Assembly (NCBI RefSeq): GCF_000383595.1 | Contig: NZ_KB911581.1 | Coordinates: 1,715,727 to 1,779,726, forward strand | Length of the DNA stretch: 64,000 bases | Source: Streptomyces bottropensis ATCC 25435 | GTDB lineage: Bacteria > Actinomycetota > Actinomycetes > Streptomycetales > Streptomycetaceae | Direction of reading: 5' to 3' | In this document: positions 36,030 to 44,302 of the stretch, one piece after another | How positions within the stretch are numbered: the stretch's first letter is position 1 | Layout: each line of letters begins with the position of its first letter | Notes under the pieces: generated by a model | Told to the model about the DNA's origin: nothing | Seen by the model: only the letters and a program-made list of their open reading frames with translations | The model's database searches: none | Made by a program: the position numbers and the translations under genes

Positions 36030-36755
36030 GTGCACGGAACGGTTCCGAGGACTTCTCCCTCCTCTCCCTCCTCTCCGCCCTCGATCTTCCGGACGGTCAT
36101 GGGCGCGGACTTCGACCGGCTCCATCCCGAGCTGCGCCGGCGTTTCTCGGTCGGGCTGGCGAGCGGTGAGGCCTGCACCGGCCGGGGCACGATGGAACGG
36201 ATCTGGCACGGCCGGGGCCTGGTGAAGCCGTTCCTCGCGCTCGGCGGCACCCGCAACATCCTGGTCCCGCGCGAGGGGCGGAACGTCCCCTTCACCATCG
36301 AGAACGTGCCGTACGCCGACCGCTTCGGCCGTGAGACGGTGACCTTCGTGCGTACTTTCGACCTGCCCGGCCGCTCCCGCCGGTTCGACGCCCAGATGGT
36401 GCTGAGCCCGAAGGGCGACCGCGTCCTCGACTATCTCGGCACCCACCAGCACCTGGCCAGCGACCTGTACTTCGGCGCGGAGGCCGACGGGTCGCTGCTG
36501 ATCCGCTCGGGGGAACACCGGTTCCGGGAGGGGCCCGTCGACGTCCGGGTCCCGGAACTCGTCGGCGGGGAGGCGGAGGTGCGGGAGCGGTTCGACGAGC
36601 GGACGGGGCGTTTCCGGATCCGGGTGCGGGTGGTGAACCGGCACTTCGGGCCGCTCTTCGGTTACGAGGGGTCGTTCGCCGCGACCTACGAGGACATCCG
36701 GGTGCGCGGGGTCCGGGCGGGGCTGCGGCCGGTCCGTGAGGAGGCGCGGGCGTGA
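36030..36755 (+). CDS. DUF4166-domain protein
   Basis: 241 residues from GTG 36030, AAGGGA nine bases upstream. After a Ser/Pro-rich start the protein reads FRTVMGADFDRLHPELRRRF, typical of DUF4166, with further conserved elements GTMERIWHGRG and HQHLASDLYFGAEADGSLLI. It is predicted soluble and beta-rich, of unknown function. DUF4166 domains often occur beside oxidoreductases and SRPBCC proteins. It overlaps the TetR gene by 4 bp (GTGA). Confidence 0.85.
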   Translation: MHGTVPRTSPSSPSSPPSIFRTVMGADFDRLHPELRRRFSVGLASGEACTGRGTMERIWHGRGLVKPFLALGGTRNILVPREGRNVPFTIENVPYADRFGRETVTFVRTFDLPGRSRRFDAQMVLSPKGDRVLDYLGTHQHLASDLYFGAEADGSLLIRSGEHRFREGPVDVRVPELVGGEAEVRERFDERTGRFRIRVRVVNRHFGPLFGYEGSFAATYEDIRVRGVRAGLRPVREEARA

Positions 36756-37384
36756 GCGAGGCGACCCGGGCGAAGCTGCTGGAGGGCGCGCTGCGCACGC
36801 TCGTCGAGCAGGGGATCGCCAAGACGTCCGCCCGCTCGATCGCCGCGACCGCCGGGGTGAACCAGGCGCTCGTCTTCTACCACTTCGGGTCCGTGGACGA
36901 ACTCCTCGCGGCGGCCTGCCGGTTCGGGGCCGAGCAGCGGGTCGCTCGTCACCGGGAGCGGCTGGCGGCGATCGGCTCGCTCGGCGAACTGCTGGCCTTC
37001 GGGCGGGAGATGCACGCGGAGGAGCGGGCACAGGGGCATGTGGCCGTGCTGGGGCAGCTTCTCGCGGGGGCGCAGACCCAGCCGCGGCTGGCGCCGGCCA
37101 CCGCGGCCGGGCTGGAGCTGTGGATCACGGAGGTGGAGGGGGTGCTGCGGCGGGTCCTGTCGGGCTCGCCGCTCGGGGAGTTCGCGGACGCGGGCGGGCT
37201 GGCGCGGGCCGTGGCGGCGTCGTTCGTGGGTCTTGAGCTGTACGAGGGGGTCGATCCGCAGGGTGCGGAGGCCGCCCTCGGCGCGCTCGAACAGCTCGCG
37301 GCGCTCGCGGCCGCGCTCGACGCTCTGGGACCCGTGGCCCAGCGGGCGGTCCGTCACCACCTCCGGAAGACCGCGGGGCGGTGA
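36752..37384 (+). CDS. TetR-family repressor of its own operon
   Basis: 210 residues from GTG 36752. HTH: TSARSIAATAGVNQALVFYH followed by FGSVDELLAAACRFG. The C-terminal domain is helical and Ala/Leu-rich, as in most of the family. It is the last gene of the SRPBCC/DUF4166 operon, and the only palindromes nearby are the two before 35278, so it most likely represses the whole operon until a ligand, possibly one bound or made by the SRPBCC protein, appears. Confidence 0.9.
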   Translation: MSEATRAKLLEGALRTLVEQGIAKTSARSIAATAGVNQALVFYHFGSVDELLAAACRFGAEQRVARHRERLAAIGSLGELLAFGREMHAEERAQGHVAVLGQLLAGAQTQPRLAPATAAGLELWITEVEGVLRRVLSGSPLGEFADAGGLARAVAASFVGLELYEGVDPQGAEAALGALEQLAALAAALDALGPVAQRAVRHHLRKTAGR

Positions 37385-37505
37385 CGTCCGCAAGGGCCGA
37401 CCGTCGCGGCCGGGGCTCCGACCGGAAGCGGTGGTACGGGGGCGAGGTGTACCGAAAGGCGAGACGGGGCTGACCAGCATATGACCGGCCGGTAAGGTCG
37501 ATGCC

Positions 37506-38015
37506 GTGCCGAAGCCGCTCAGCCTCTCCTTCGACCCCATCTCGCGCGCCGACGAGCACTGGAAGCAGCGCTGGGGAAGCGTCCCGTCCATGGCCGCGAT
37601 CACCTCGATCATGCGCGCCCAGCAGATCCTGCTGGCGGAGGTCGACGCGGTGGTCAAACCGTACGGGCTGACGTTCGCGCGCTACGAGGCCCTCGTGCTG
37701 CTCACCTTCTCCCAGAAGGGCGAGCTGCCGATGTCCAAGATCGGCGAGCGGCTGATGGTGCACCCCACGTCCGTGACGAACACCGTCGACCGTCTGGTGA
37801 GGTCCGGCCTCGTGGACAAACGCCCCAACCCCAACGACGGCCGCGGCACCCTCGCCTCGATCACCGACAAGGGCCGCGAGGTCTGCGACGCGGCCACCCG
37901 CGACCTCATGTCCATGGACTTCGGCCTGGGCGTCTACGACGCCGAGGAATGCGCGGAGATCTTCGCGATGTTGCGACCGCTGCGGGTGGCCGCGGGGGAC
38001 TTCGAGGAGAGCTGA
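37506..38015 (+). CDS. MarR-family regulator
   Basis: 169 residues from GTG 37506 (VPKPLSLSFDPISRADEHWK). The winged helix is at about 65-125 (MSKIGERLMVHPTSVTNTVD, wing KRPNPNDGRGTLASITDKG). A long N-terminal arm is typical of the subgroup. It ends near a convergent DUF3817 gene. It could act at the palindrome before icmA, 470 bp downstream, but that site may equally belong to another regulator. Confidence 0.9.
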   Translation: MPKPLSLSFDPISRADEHWKQRWGSVPSMAAITSIMRAQQILLAEVDAVVKPYGLTFARYEALVLLTFSQKGELPMSKIGERLMVHPTSVTNTVDRLVRSGLVDKRPNPNDGRGTLASITDKGREVCDAATRDLMSMDFGLGVYDAEECAEIFAMLRPLRVAAGDFEES

Positions 38016-38080
38016 CCGTCCCCGTCGACGGGCGGATTGCCCGGCGACGGCGGGCCGAGCGCCCTCGGGTCCGTCCCGGC

Positions 38081-38422
38081 TCAGGCCGCGGCGGGGTCCG
38101 GGACCGCGTCCTTGATGATCAGCGGCTCGACCTCGCGGCTCACCTGGCGTTCCACGAAGAAGGCGGCCGTGGGGACGGTACCGGCGAGCAGCACCCAGGC
38201 GAGGCGGCCCAGCGGCATCTTCGCCTTGCTGCCGAGGTCGAAGGCGAAGACCAGGTACAGCACGTACAGCCAGCCGTGCGCGAAGCCGACCACCGTGACG
38301 AAGCTGTCGAAGCCGTCCAGGTCGAGCAGACGCTTCCCGATCACGCCCGCCGTCAGCAGGATCAGCAGGACGGCGGTGACGTAGGCCATCACCCGGTAGC
38401 GGGTCAAGACGCTCTTCTTCAT
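38081..38422 (-). CDS. DUF3817 small membrane protein, second copy
   Basis: 113 residues from ATG 38422 (MKKSVLTRYRVMAYVTAVLL). Three transmembrane segments (about 10-28, 42-62, 75-93) and the family pattern GFAHGWLYVLYLVFAFDLG. It is a diverged paralogue of the protein at 34476-34838. It is divergent from icmA with only 95 bp between. Confidence 0.88.
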   Translation of the reverse strand: MKKSVLTRYRVMAYVTAVLLILLTAGVIGKRLLDLDGFDSFVTVVGFAHGWLYVLYLVFAFDLGSKAKMPLGRLAWVLLAGTVPTAAFFVERQVSREVEPLIIKDAVPDPAAA

Positions 38423-38486
38423 GGCGTCGAGCGTAACGGGTGCTTTTCGGTGCCTCGCGCGCGCGTCCCGGCCCGCGTCCCCGGGC

Positions 38487-38510
38487 ATTTACTAGGACGT
38501 CCTAGTAAAT
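38487..38510. promoter_or_regulatory. Perfect 24-bp palindrome before icmA
   Basis: The half ATTTACTAGGAC (38487-38498) is followed directly by its complement (38499-38510). It is AT-rich against the background and ends 7 bases before the icmA start. TAGTAA (38503-38508) within it could be the -10 box, so a bound repressor would shut the promoter. Confidence 0.85.
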
Positions 38511-38517
38511 TGGAGGC

Positions 38518-40218
38518 ATGGACGCTGACGCCATCGAAGAGGGACGCCGACGCTGGCAGGCACGTTATGACTCCGCCCGGAAGCGGGAGGGGGACTTCAC
38601 GAGCCTTTCCGGGCAGCGGGTGGAGCCCGTGTACGGGCCCCGGCGCGGGGACGTGTACGAGGGCTTCGAGCGGATCGGATGGCCGGGGGAGTATCCGTTC
38701 ACGCGGGGGCTGTATCCGACGGGCTACCGGGGGCGGACCTGGACGATCCGGCAGTTCGCCGGGTTCGGGAACGCGGAGGGGACGAACGAGCGGTACCGGT
38801 CGATCCTCGCCAAGGGGGGCGGGGGGCTGTCCGTCGCGTTCGACATGCCGACGCTCATGGGGCGGGACTCGGACGATCCGCGCTCGCTCGGTGAGGTCGG
38901 GCACTGCGGGGTGGCCGTCGACTCCGCCGCCGACATGGAGGTGCTGTTCCGGGGGATCCCGCTCGGGGACGTCACCACGTCGATGACGATCAGCGGGCCC
39001 GCCGTCCCGGTCTTCTGCATGTACGTCGTCGCCGCCGAGCGGCAGGGTGTCGACCCGGCCGTCCTCAACGGCACCCTCCAGACCGACATCTTCAAGGAGT
39101 ACATCGCGCAGAAGGAGTGGCTCTTCCCGCCCGAGCCCCATCTGCGCCTCATCGGCGATCTGATGGAGTACTGCGCGGCCCGGATCCCCGCCTACAAGCC
39201 GTTGTCCGTCTCCGGCTACCACATCCGTGAGGCCGGGGCCACGGCCGCGCAGGAGCTGGCGTACACGCTGGCGGACGGGTTCGGGTACGTGGAGCTGGGG
39301 CTCAGCCGTGGGCTGGACGTGGACGTGTTCGCGCCGGGGCTGTCGTTCTTCTTCGACGCGCACCTCGACTTCTTCGAGGAGATCGCCAAGTTCCGCGCCG
39401 CCAGGCGGATCTGGGCGCGGTGGATGCGGGACGTGTACGGGGCGCGGACCGACAAGGCGCAGTGGCTGCGCTTCCACACCCAGACCGCCGGGGTCTCGCT
39501 GACCGCGCAGCAGCCGTACAACAACGTGGTGCGTACGGCGGTGGAGGCGCTGTCCGCGGTGCTCGGCGGGACCAACTCCCTGCACACCAACGCCCTCGAC
39601 GAGACGCTGGCGCTGCCGAGCGAGCGGGCGGCGGAGATCGCGCTGAGGACGCAACAGGTGCTGATGGAGGAGACCGGGGTCGCCAACGTGGCCGATCCGC
39701 TGGGTGGTTCGTGGTACGTCGAGCAGCTGACGGACCGCATCGAGGCCGACGCCGAGAAGATCTTCGACCAGATCAGGGAGCGGGGTCTGCGGGCGCGTCC
39801 CGACGGGGTGCATCCCGTCGGGCCGATGACGTCCGGGATCCTGCGGGGGATCGAGGACGGGTGGTTCACCGGGGAGATCGCGGAGGCCGCGTTCCGGTAT
39901 CAGCAGGCCCTGGAGAAGGGAGAGAAGCGGGTGGTCGGGGTCAACGTCCACCAGGGGTCGGTGACCGGGGATCTGGAGATCCTGCGGGTCGGGCACGAGG
40001 TGGAGCGGGAGCAGGTGCGGGTGCTGGACGGGCGGCGGGCGCGGCGGGACGGTGGGGCCGTGCGGGCGGGGCTCGACGCGATGGTCGCCGCCGCTCGGGA
40101 CGGGGGCGACATGATCGGGCCGATGCTCGACGCGGTGCGGGCCGAGGCGACGTTGGGGGAGATCTGTGGGGTGTTGCGGGAGGAGTGGGGGGTGTATATG
40201 GAGCCGGCGGGCTTCTAG
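38518..40218 (+). CDS. icmA: Isobutyryl-CoA mutase large subunit
   Basis: B12-dependent rearrangement of isobutyryl-CoA to n-butyryl-CoA, linking valine breakdown with butyrate and methylmalonyl-CoA supply. 566 residues, exactly the length recalled for S. cinnamonensis IcmA, starting MDADAIEEGRRRWQARYDSA. The CoA-binding barrel motif reads WTIRQFAGFG; Phe here, rather than the Tyr of methylmalonyl-CoA mutases, marks isobutyryl specificity. The B12-binding small subunit (icmB) is not in this window. GGAGG lies only one base from the ATG, so the transcript may be leaderless. Confidence 0.93.
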   Translation: MDADAIEEGRRRWQARYDSARKREGDFTSLSGQRVEPVYGPRRGDVYEGFERIGWPGEYPFTRGLYPTGYRGRTWTIRQFAGFGNAEGTNERYRSILAKGGGGLSVAFDMPTLMGRDSDDPRSLGEVGHCGVAVDSAADMEVLFRGIPLGDVTTSMTISGPAVPVFCMYVVAAERQGVDPAVLNGTLQTDIFKEYIAQKEWLFPPEPHLRLIGDLMEYCAARIPAYKPLSVSGYHIREAGATAAQELAYTLADGFGYVELGLSRGLDVDVFAPGLSFFFDAHLDFFEEIAKFRAARRIWARWMRDVYGARTDKAQWLRFHTQTAGVSLTAQQPYNNVVRTAVEALSAVLGGTNSLHTNALDETLALPSERAAEIALRTQQVLMEETGVANVADPLGGSWYVEQLTDRIEADAEKIFDQIRERGLRARPDGVHPVGPMTSGILRGIEDGWFTGEIAEAAFRYQQALEKGEKRVVGVNVHQGSVTGDLEILRVGHEVEREQVRVLDGRRARRDGGAVRAGLDAMVAAARDGGDMIGPMLDAVRAEATLGEICGVLREEWGVYMEPAGF

Positions 40219-40277
40219 TGGGGGCTCCTTCAGGCGGCTTCACGGGCGGGGTGGGGGCCGGTGGGCGTCACGGACCC

Positions 40278-40345
40278 GGGGCTCGCCCCGGACCGCGTTC
40301 GCACAGTTCCCCGTGCCCCTGAGAAGCGCCGGGGCCCCGCACCCC
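40278..40345. repeat. Streptomyces-type intergenic repeat
   Basis: GGGGCTCGCCCC near 40278-40289 followed by GCACAGTTCCCCGTGCCCCT (40301-40320) and a GGGGCCCC-rich stretch match a sequence family that I recall as widespread between Streptomyces genes. It probably serves as a terminator or REP-like element after icmA. Confidence 0.5.
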
Positions 40346-40364
40346 GCACAACGACAGGGCCCCC

Positions 40365-41003
40365 TCACTCGGACGGAGTCGCTGCCGTGCCCTTCAGGCC
40401 CGTCAGCAGCAGCCTGGTGAAGTCGCCCACCCATTGTTCGTCCGCCGGGCCCGCGCTGATCAGGGTGCGGTGGACCACCGCGCCGGCCACGACGTCGAAG
40501 ATGAGGTCGACGGTGCGGGAGGCGGTGGTGGCGTCGGGTTCGAGGGGCAGTTCGCCTCGGGTCTGGGCGCGGGTGCGGCCCTCCAGGACGAGGCGTTTCT
40601 GGCGGTCGACGATGGACGCGCGGATGCGTTCGCGCAGGGCGTCGTCGCGGGTGGACTCCGCGATGACCGCCATCAGGCCGCTCCTGGCCTCGGGCCGGGC
40701 CAGGATCGCCGCGAATTGGAGCACGACGCCCTCGATGTCGGCCGCCAGGCTGCCCCGGTCGGGAAGGCGCAGTTCGTCGAAGAGTTCCGCGACCGCGTCC
40801 ACGACCAGTTCGTTCTTGCCCGCCCAGCGGCGGTAGAGCGTCGTCTTCGCGACGCCGGCCCGCGTGGCCACGTCACCCAGGGTCAGCTTCGACCAGCCGA
40901 GATCGACCAGCGCCTCCCGGGTCGCCGCCAGGATCGCGGCGTCCGCGGCGGCACTGCGCGGTCGGCCGCCCGTGGCGCGGGAGGCGGGGGTGCGGCTCTG
41001 CAT
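40365..41003 (-). CDS. TetR-family regulator
   Basis: 212 residues from ATG 41003 (MQSRTPASRATGGRPRSAAA). HTH: LTLGDVATRAGVAKTTLYRR followed by WAGKNELVV. A basic N-terminal arm and a C-terminal domain typical of the subgroup. It is convergent with icmA and divergent from the thioredoxin-TPR gene; the operator at 41107-41123 lies in the shared promoter region. Confidence 0.9.
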   Translation of the reverse strand: MQSRTPASRATGGRPRSAAADAAILAATREALVDLGWSKLTLGDVATRAGVAKTTLYRRWAGKNELVVDAVAELFDELRLPDRGSLAADIEGVVLQFAAILARPEARSGLMAVIAESTRDDALRERIRASIVDRQKRLVLEGRTRAQTRGELPLEPDATTASRTVDLIFDVVAGAVVHRTLISAGPADEQWVGDFTRLLLTGLKGTAATPSE

Positions 41004-41106
41004 CCGCCGACCATATCCGGCCGTTGTCGAAATCCTGGGTGGTGGCGTGAGGCAGATCACTGCGGAGTGGGTAGTGAGGGGTACAGGGAGTCGCCCGGGG
41101 CAGTTA

Positions 41107-41123
41107 CGCTACGAGTCGTAGCG
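41107..41123. promoter_or_regulatory. Inverted repeat between TetR and thioredoxin-TPR genes
   Basis: CGCTACGA (41107-41114) and TCGTAGCG (41116-41123) form a perfect 8-bp inverted repeat around one G. A TetR site controlling one or both divergent genes is likely. Confidence 0.6.
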
Positions 41124-41194
41124 AAAGCTGGGGGTGGGCACCTGGCTCTCGGGACGCTTTTCACCCGCGCGCTCGGAAGGGGGAGGATGTACTC

Positions 41195-42172
41195 ATGCAG
41201 CCACGGAACATGTCCATGAGCGGAGTCGTCGACCTCGCCGCGGTGAAGGCGGCCCAGGAGGCCAAGGCGAAGGCGGAGCAGGCGCGCGCCGAAGCGGCAC
41301 GGCAGGGCGGCGGAGGGGCGGTGTCCCCGGCCGACCTGGTCATCGACGTCGATGAGGCCGGGTTCGAGAGCGAGGTTCTGCAGCGGTCCACCGAAGTGCC
41401 CGTCGTCATCGACTTCTGGGCCGAGTGGTGCCAGCCCTGCAAGCAGCTCAGCCCGGTGCTGGAGCGGCTGGCCGTCGAGTACGCCGGCAAGTTCGTCCTC
41501 GCCAAGATCGATGTCGACGCCAACCAGATGTTGATGCAGCAGTTCGGTATCCAGGGGATCCCGGCTGTGTTCGCCGTAGTAGCCGGGCAGGCGCTGCCCC
41601 TCTTCCAGGGAGCCGCCCCCGAGCAGCAGATCCGCTCGACCCTCGACCAGCTCGTGCAGGTCGCCGAGGAGCGCTTCGGGCTCACCGGCCTCGTGGTGGA
41701 CCCGGACGCCGAGGCCGGCGCCCCCGTCCAGGCGGCCCCGCAGATCCCGGCCGGCCCGTACGACCACCTGCTCGAAGCCGCCGTGCACGCCCTGGACGCG
41801 GGCGACTTCGGCGGCGCGGTGCAGGCGTACAAGAACGTGCTGAGCGACGACCCGGGCAACACCGAGGCCAAACTGGGCCTCGCACAGGCCGAGTTGCTGC
41901 AGCGTGTGCAGGGAGCCGATCCGCAGGACGTGCGCAAGGCGGCCGCCGACAACCCCGGTGACGCGCAGGCGCAGATCGCCGCGGCGGACCTCGACCTCGT
42001 CGGCGGACATGTGGAGGACGCGTTCGGTCGACTCATCGACACCGTGCGGGTCACCGCGGGGGACGACCGGGAGGCCGTACGGACGCGGCTGCTGGAGCTG
42101 TTCGAGGTGGTCGGCGGCGACGATCCGCGGGTGGCCACGGCGCGGCGCGCGCTGGCGCGGGCGCTGTTCTGA
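41195..42172 (+). CDS. Thioredoxin-TPR (CnoX/YbbN-like) co-chaperone
   Basis: 325 residues from ATG 41195 (MQPRNMSMSGVVDLAAVKAA). A helical, Ala/Lys-rich N-terminus leads into a thioredoxin domain (about 45-155) with the active site WAEWCQPCKQL and cis-Pro region IQGIPAVFAVV. The C-terminal TPR-like domain (about 185-320) contains DAGDFGGAVQAYKNVLSDDP. CnoX-type proteins hold oxidised or misfolded clients and pass them to GroEL. The WCQPC site is a canonical C-x2-C, so redox activity is possible. Confidence 0.9.
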   Translation: MQPRNMSMSGVVDLAAVKAAQEAKAKAEQARAEAARQGGGGAVSPADLVIDVDEAGFESEVLQRSTEVPVVIDFWAEWCQPCKQLSPVLERLAVEYAGKFVLAKIDVDANQMLMQQFGIQGIPAVFAVVAGQALPLFQGAAPEQQIRSTLDQLVQVAEERFGLTGLVVDPDAEAGAPVQAAPQIPAGPYDHLLEAAVHALDAGDFGGAVQAYKNVLSDDPGNTEAKLGLAQAELLQRVQGADPQDVRKAAADNPGDAQAQIAAADLDLVGGHVEDAFGRLIDTVRVTAGDDREAVRTRLLELFEVVGGDDPRVATARRALARALF

Positions 42173-42304
42173 CCCGCTGGTGAACCCTCGTCCCGGCTGA
42201 GCGCCGGCTCCGCCGGGCGGGGGGTTCGGGGGCCGGGGGGCCTTCGTCCCGGAGTGCCGGGACGTGTGTTGCGCGAGTGAGAGATTTGGCGACACAGCGA
42301 CACC

Positions 42305-42342
42305 GCGGCCGCGTTTTGCCAAATCTTGGTAAACGCGGCCGC
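42305..42342. terminator. Long imperfect hairpin after the thioredoxin-TPR gene
   Basis: GCGGCCGCGTTT (42305-42316) pairs with AAACGCGGCCGC (42331-42342), 12 bp. Inside it CCAA (42319-42322) pairs with TTGG (42326-42329) around ATC. It is 130 bp past the stop codon, so it may be a terminator or part of a small RNA. Confidence 0.6.
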
Positions 42343-42344
42343 TG

Positions 42345-42488
42345 TTACTGGCAGTAAGAGAATCTCGTCGATCTGTCGGACTCTGTCCATCTGTCAGCCG
42401 TTGTGTCACCTCACTCGGCGACACCCTGGGTCGCTGGCCGATGCCGATGGGTCGTTGTTCGGTTATCCGTCCGTTACTAGCCAGTAAC
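42345..42488. promoter_or_regulatory. Two related TTACT/AGTAA inverted repeats
   Basis: TTACTGGCAGTAA at 42345-42357 (3-base centre) and GTTACTAGCCAGTAAC at 42473-42488 (4-base centre) share both arms. They are 128 bp apart, start to start, and look like two sites for one dimeric regulator upstream of the DUF6230 operon. Confidence 0.6.
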
Positions 42489-42624
42489 GACCCCCCTTGC
42501 GGGGGCGGCGAGAATGCACCACGATCGGCGACGCTCGGTCCTTCCCCGTACCCCGCCAACCAGGCGGGTCAACGGTTTTCTGGGTCCCCACCGAGTAGAG
42601 CGGGCGACAGTGGCGCCTTGCTCT

Positions 42625-42663
42625 TGGACAGGGGGGTCTCCGCCCGAGGGTGGAGCCTGTCCA
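42625..42663 (+). promoter_or_regulatory. Stem-loop in the leader region of the DUF6230 operon
   Basis: TGGACAGG (42625-42632) pairs with CCTGTCCA (42656-42663), with an inner CTCC/GGAG helix. It lies about 200 bp before the DUF6230 start. If the promoter is further upstream it is a 5' UTR structure. Confidence 0.45.
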
Positions 42664-42867
42664 GCAGGTTGTGCGTGATGCGTGTCAGGCGCGGCCAGTG
42701 GTTGTCGCTCGGGGGTGATCGCCGGTGAGTTCGGGCGCTGTTCGCGCCACCGAGCGCGGGCGCTCTCCTTCCCGAGGACGTAGCACTTCTCCCATCCCTG
42801 CCTGGCTGAGCCGCCACCTATGGGGGCGAGCCGGTGTCAGGAGATGTACGTCCGAGAAGGAGGAAAT

Positions 42868-43503
42868 ATGGAGTCCCAGGTGCGTGGCGGGACCAGATGG
42901 AAGCGGTTCGCTGTGGTCATGGTGCCCAGCGTCGCCGCTACGGCAGCGATAGGTGTCGCCCTCGCGCAGGGTGCTCTCGCAGCGTCGTTCAGTGTGTCGG
43001 GCCAGTCGTTCAAGGTGACGGCTGACCAGCTCGACGGTACGGGCTTCTCGCAGTACGGAGCGCTCGACGAGGGGTACACCCTCAAGGGCGAGAAGACGGT
43101 TCACCCCGTCGCCGTCTCGGCGTTCAAGTCCGCGTCGATCACCAACATGTGCCAGTCGGTCGTCACCCCGGGCGTCCCGTTGCTCGGTAGCGTCAGCCTC
43201 AAGCTGACCGCCGGTACGGGTGGCAAGAAGGTCGAGGCCGAGAACCTCTACATCGACGTCGAGGACCTCTCGGCGGATGCCGTCTTCCGCGGCATCGACA
43301 TCGGTGTGGCGGCCAAGGACGCCAAAAAGGGTCCGGGCATGAAGGGTGGCTCGGAGCAGGCCAACCCCTACGGGTTCGCCCAGCAGGCCGACTCGGCCTC
43401 GCTGACCGACGTGAAGCAGACGGCGTGGGCCACCACTGCCGGAACCTTCAAGCTGAGCAACCTGAAGATGTCGCTCCACAAGGGCACGGTGGAGTGCTAC
43501 TAG
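42868..43503 (+). CDS. DUF6230 secreted or membrane-anchored protein
   Basis: 211 residues from ATG 42868 with a very strong GAAGGAGG site. An N-terminal helix (FAVVMVPSVAATAAIGVALA) acts as signal or anchor, ending near GALAASF. The exported domain is beta-rich, with a Cys in ITNMCQSVV and a second at the C-terminus (VECY), likely a disulfide. The family is actinobacterial and of unknown function, regularly followed by DUF6114. The start is unambiguous. Confidence 0.9.
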   Translation: MESQVRGGTRWKRFAVVMVPSVAATAAIGVALAQGALAASFSVSGQSFKVTADQLDGTGFSQYGALDEGYTLKGEKTVHPVAVSAFKSASITNMCQSVVTPGVPLLGSVSLKLTAGTGGKKVEAENLYIDVEDLSADAVFRGIDIGVAAKDAKKGPGMKGGSEQANPYGFAQQADSASLTDVKQTAWATTAGTFKLSNLKMSLHKGTVECY

Positions 43504-43512
43504 GCACTCCCT

Positions 43513-43548
43513 GGGCGGGTGAGGGGGCCTGTGCTTCCTCGCCCGCCC
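43513..43548 (+). terminator. Hairpin between DUF6230 and DUF6114 genes
   Basis: A 12-bp stem with one T-G pair joins 43513-43524 and 43537-43548. It may reduce downstream transcription or protect the upstream mRNA, since the two genes appear to be one operon. Confidence 0.6.
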
Positions 43549-43663
43549 GTCCCCCAGCGCCGTGCGCTCCGCCGCGCACGCGCAGTCCGTACGTGAATTC
43601 CGTACGCGCGCTTCGGCGTACGTGAACTTGTCACAGCAACACCGTTCCAGGGAGCTGTTGTCC

Positions 43664-44302
43664 ATGAGCGCCGAGTCAACGGGGCAGAACGAAGACTATC
43701 TCCGCGTCCTCCGGCGGCGCTTCCGCGACTGGAGGGGCAGCCGTCCCTTCTGGGCGGGCCTGTTGGTACTGCTCAGCGGCTTCCCGATCATGTACTTCCC
43801 GTACGCGAACCTGCAGCTCGGTCACCTCACACTCGCCATGGCGACGACGGGCGGTTCGGGCTCCCTCATCATCGGCGTGCTGCTGGTGGTGCTCGGGGTC
43901 AGCCTGTGGTTCCAGCGGCACGTACGCACCTTCGCCGGTACGGCGGCGATCCTCCTGGCCCTCGTGTCCATCCCCGTCTCCAACCTCGGAGGCTTCGGCT
44001 TCGGCTTCCTGCTCGCCCTGATCGGCGGCGCGCTGGCCATCGCCTGGGCGCCCGGTCACGACGAGGCGCCGGTGCCGTCCACGTACCGCACCCCGGCTCG
44101 GGCCGGGGCCGCCCAGGACGCGACCGCCGGGAACACGACGGCTGAGAGCACGGCACAGCAAGGTGCGGTCCTCCTGCACAAGGGCGACGCCCCCGAGCCC
44201 GCGACAGCGGGTTCGATGAGCGGGGCGGCCAACGGCGAGGGCGACGACCTGTCAGGTACCACCCCCACGAACGGGACGAACGGGAGGCACAGTGCCGGCT
44301 GA
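43664..44302 (+). CDS. DUF6114 membrane protein
   Basis: 212 residues from ATG 43664 (MSAESTGQNEDYLRVLRRRF). A cytoplasmic basic N-terminus (RFRDWRGSRP) precedes four transmembrane helices (about 27-45, 55-78, 85-105 and 108-125). The tail of about 85 residues is Ala/Thr/Gly-rich. The DUF6230-DUF6114 pair recurs across Streptomyces, as I recall. Its end overlaps the next gene by 11 bp, so the three are coupled. Confidence 0.9.
   Translation: MSAESTGQNEDYLRVLRRRFRDWRGSRPFWAGLLVLLSGFPIMYFPYANLQLGHLTLAMATTGGSGSLIIGVLLVVLGVSLWFQRHVRTFAGTAAILLALVSIPVSNLGGFGFGFLLALIGGALAIAWAPGHDEAPVPSTYRTPARAGAAQDATAGNTTAESTAQQGAVLLHKGDAPEPATAGSMSGAANGEGDDLSGTTPTNGTNGRHSAG

Larger units (their letters stand above)
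42173..42867. other. 695-bp structured intergenic region
   Basis: No gene is supported here. It holds the hairpin at 42305-42342, two TTACT/AGTAA inverted repeats (42345-42357 and 42473-42488), a stem at 42625-42663 and the promoter of the DUF6230 operon. This is the longest gene-free stretch of the window. Confidence 0.7.
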
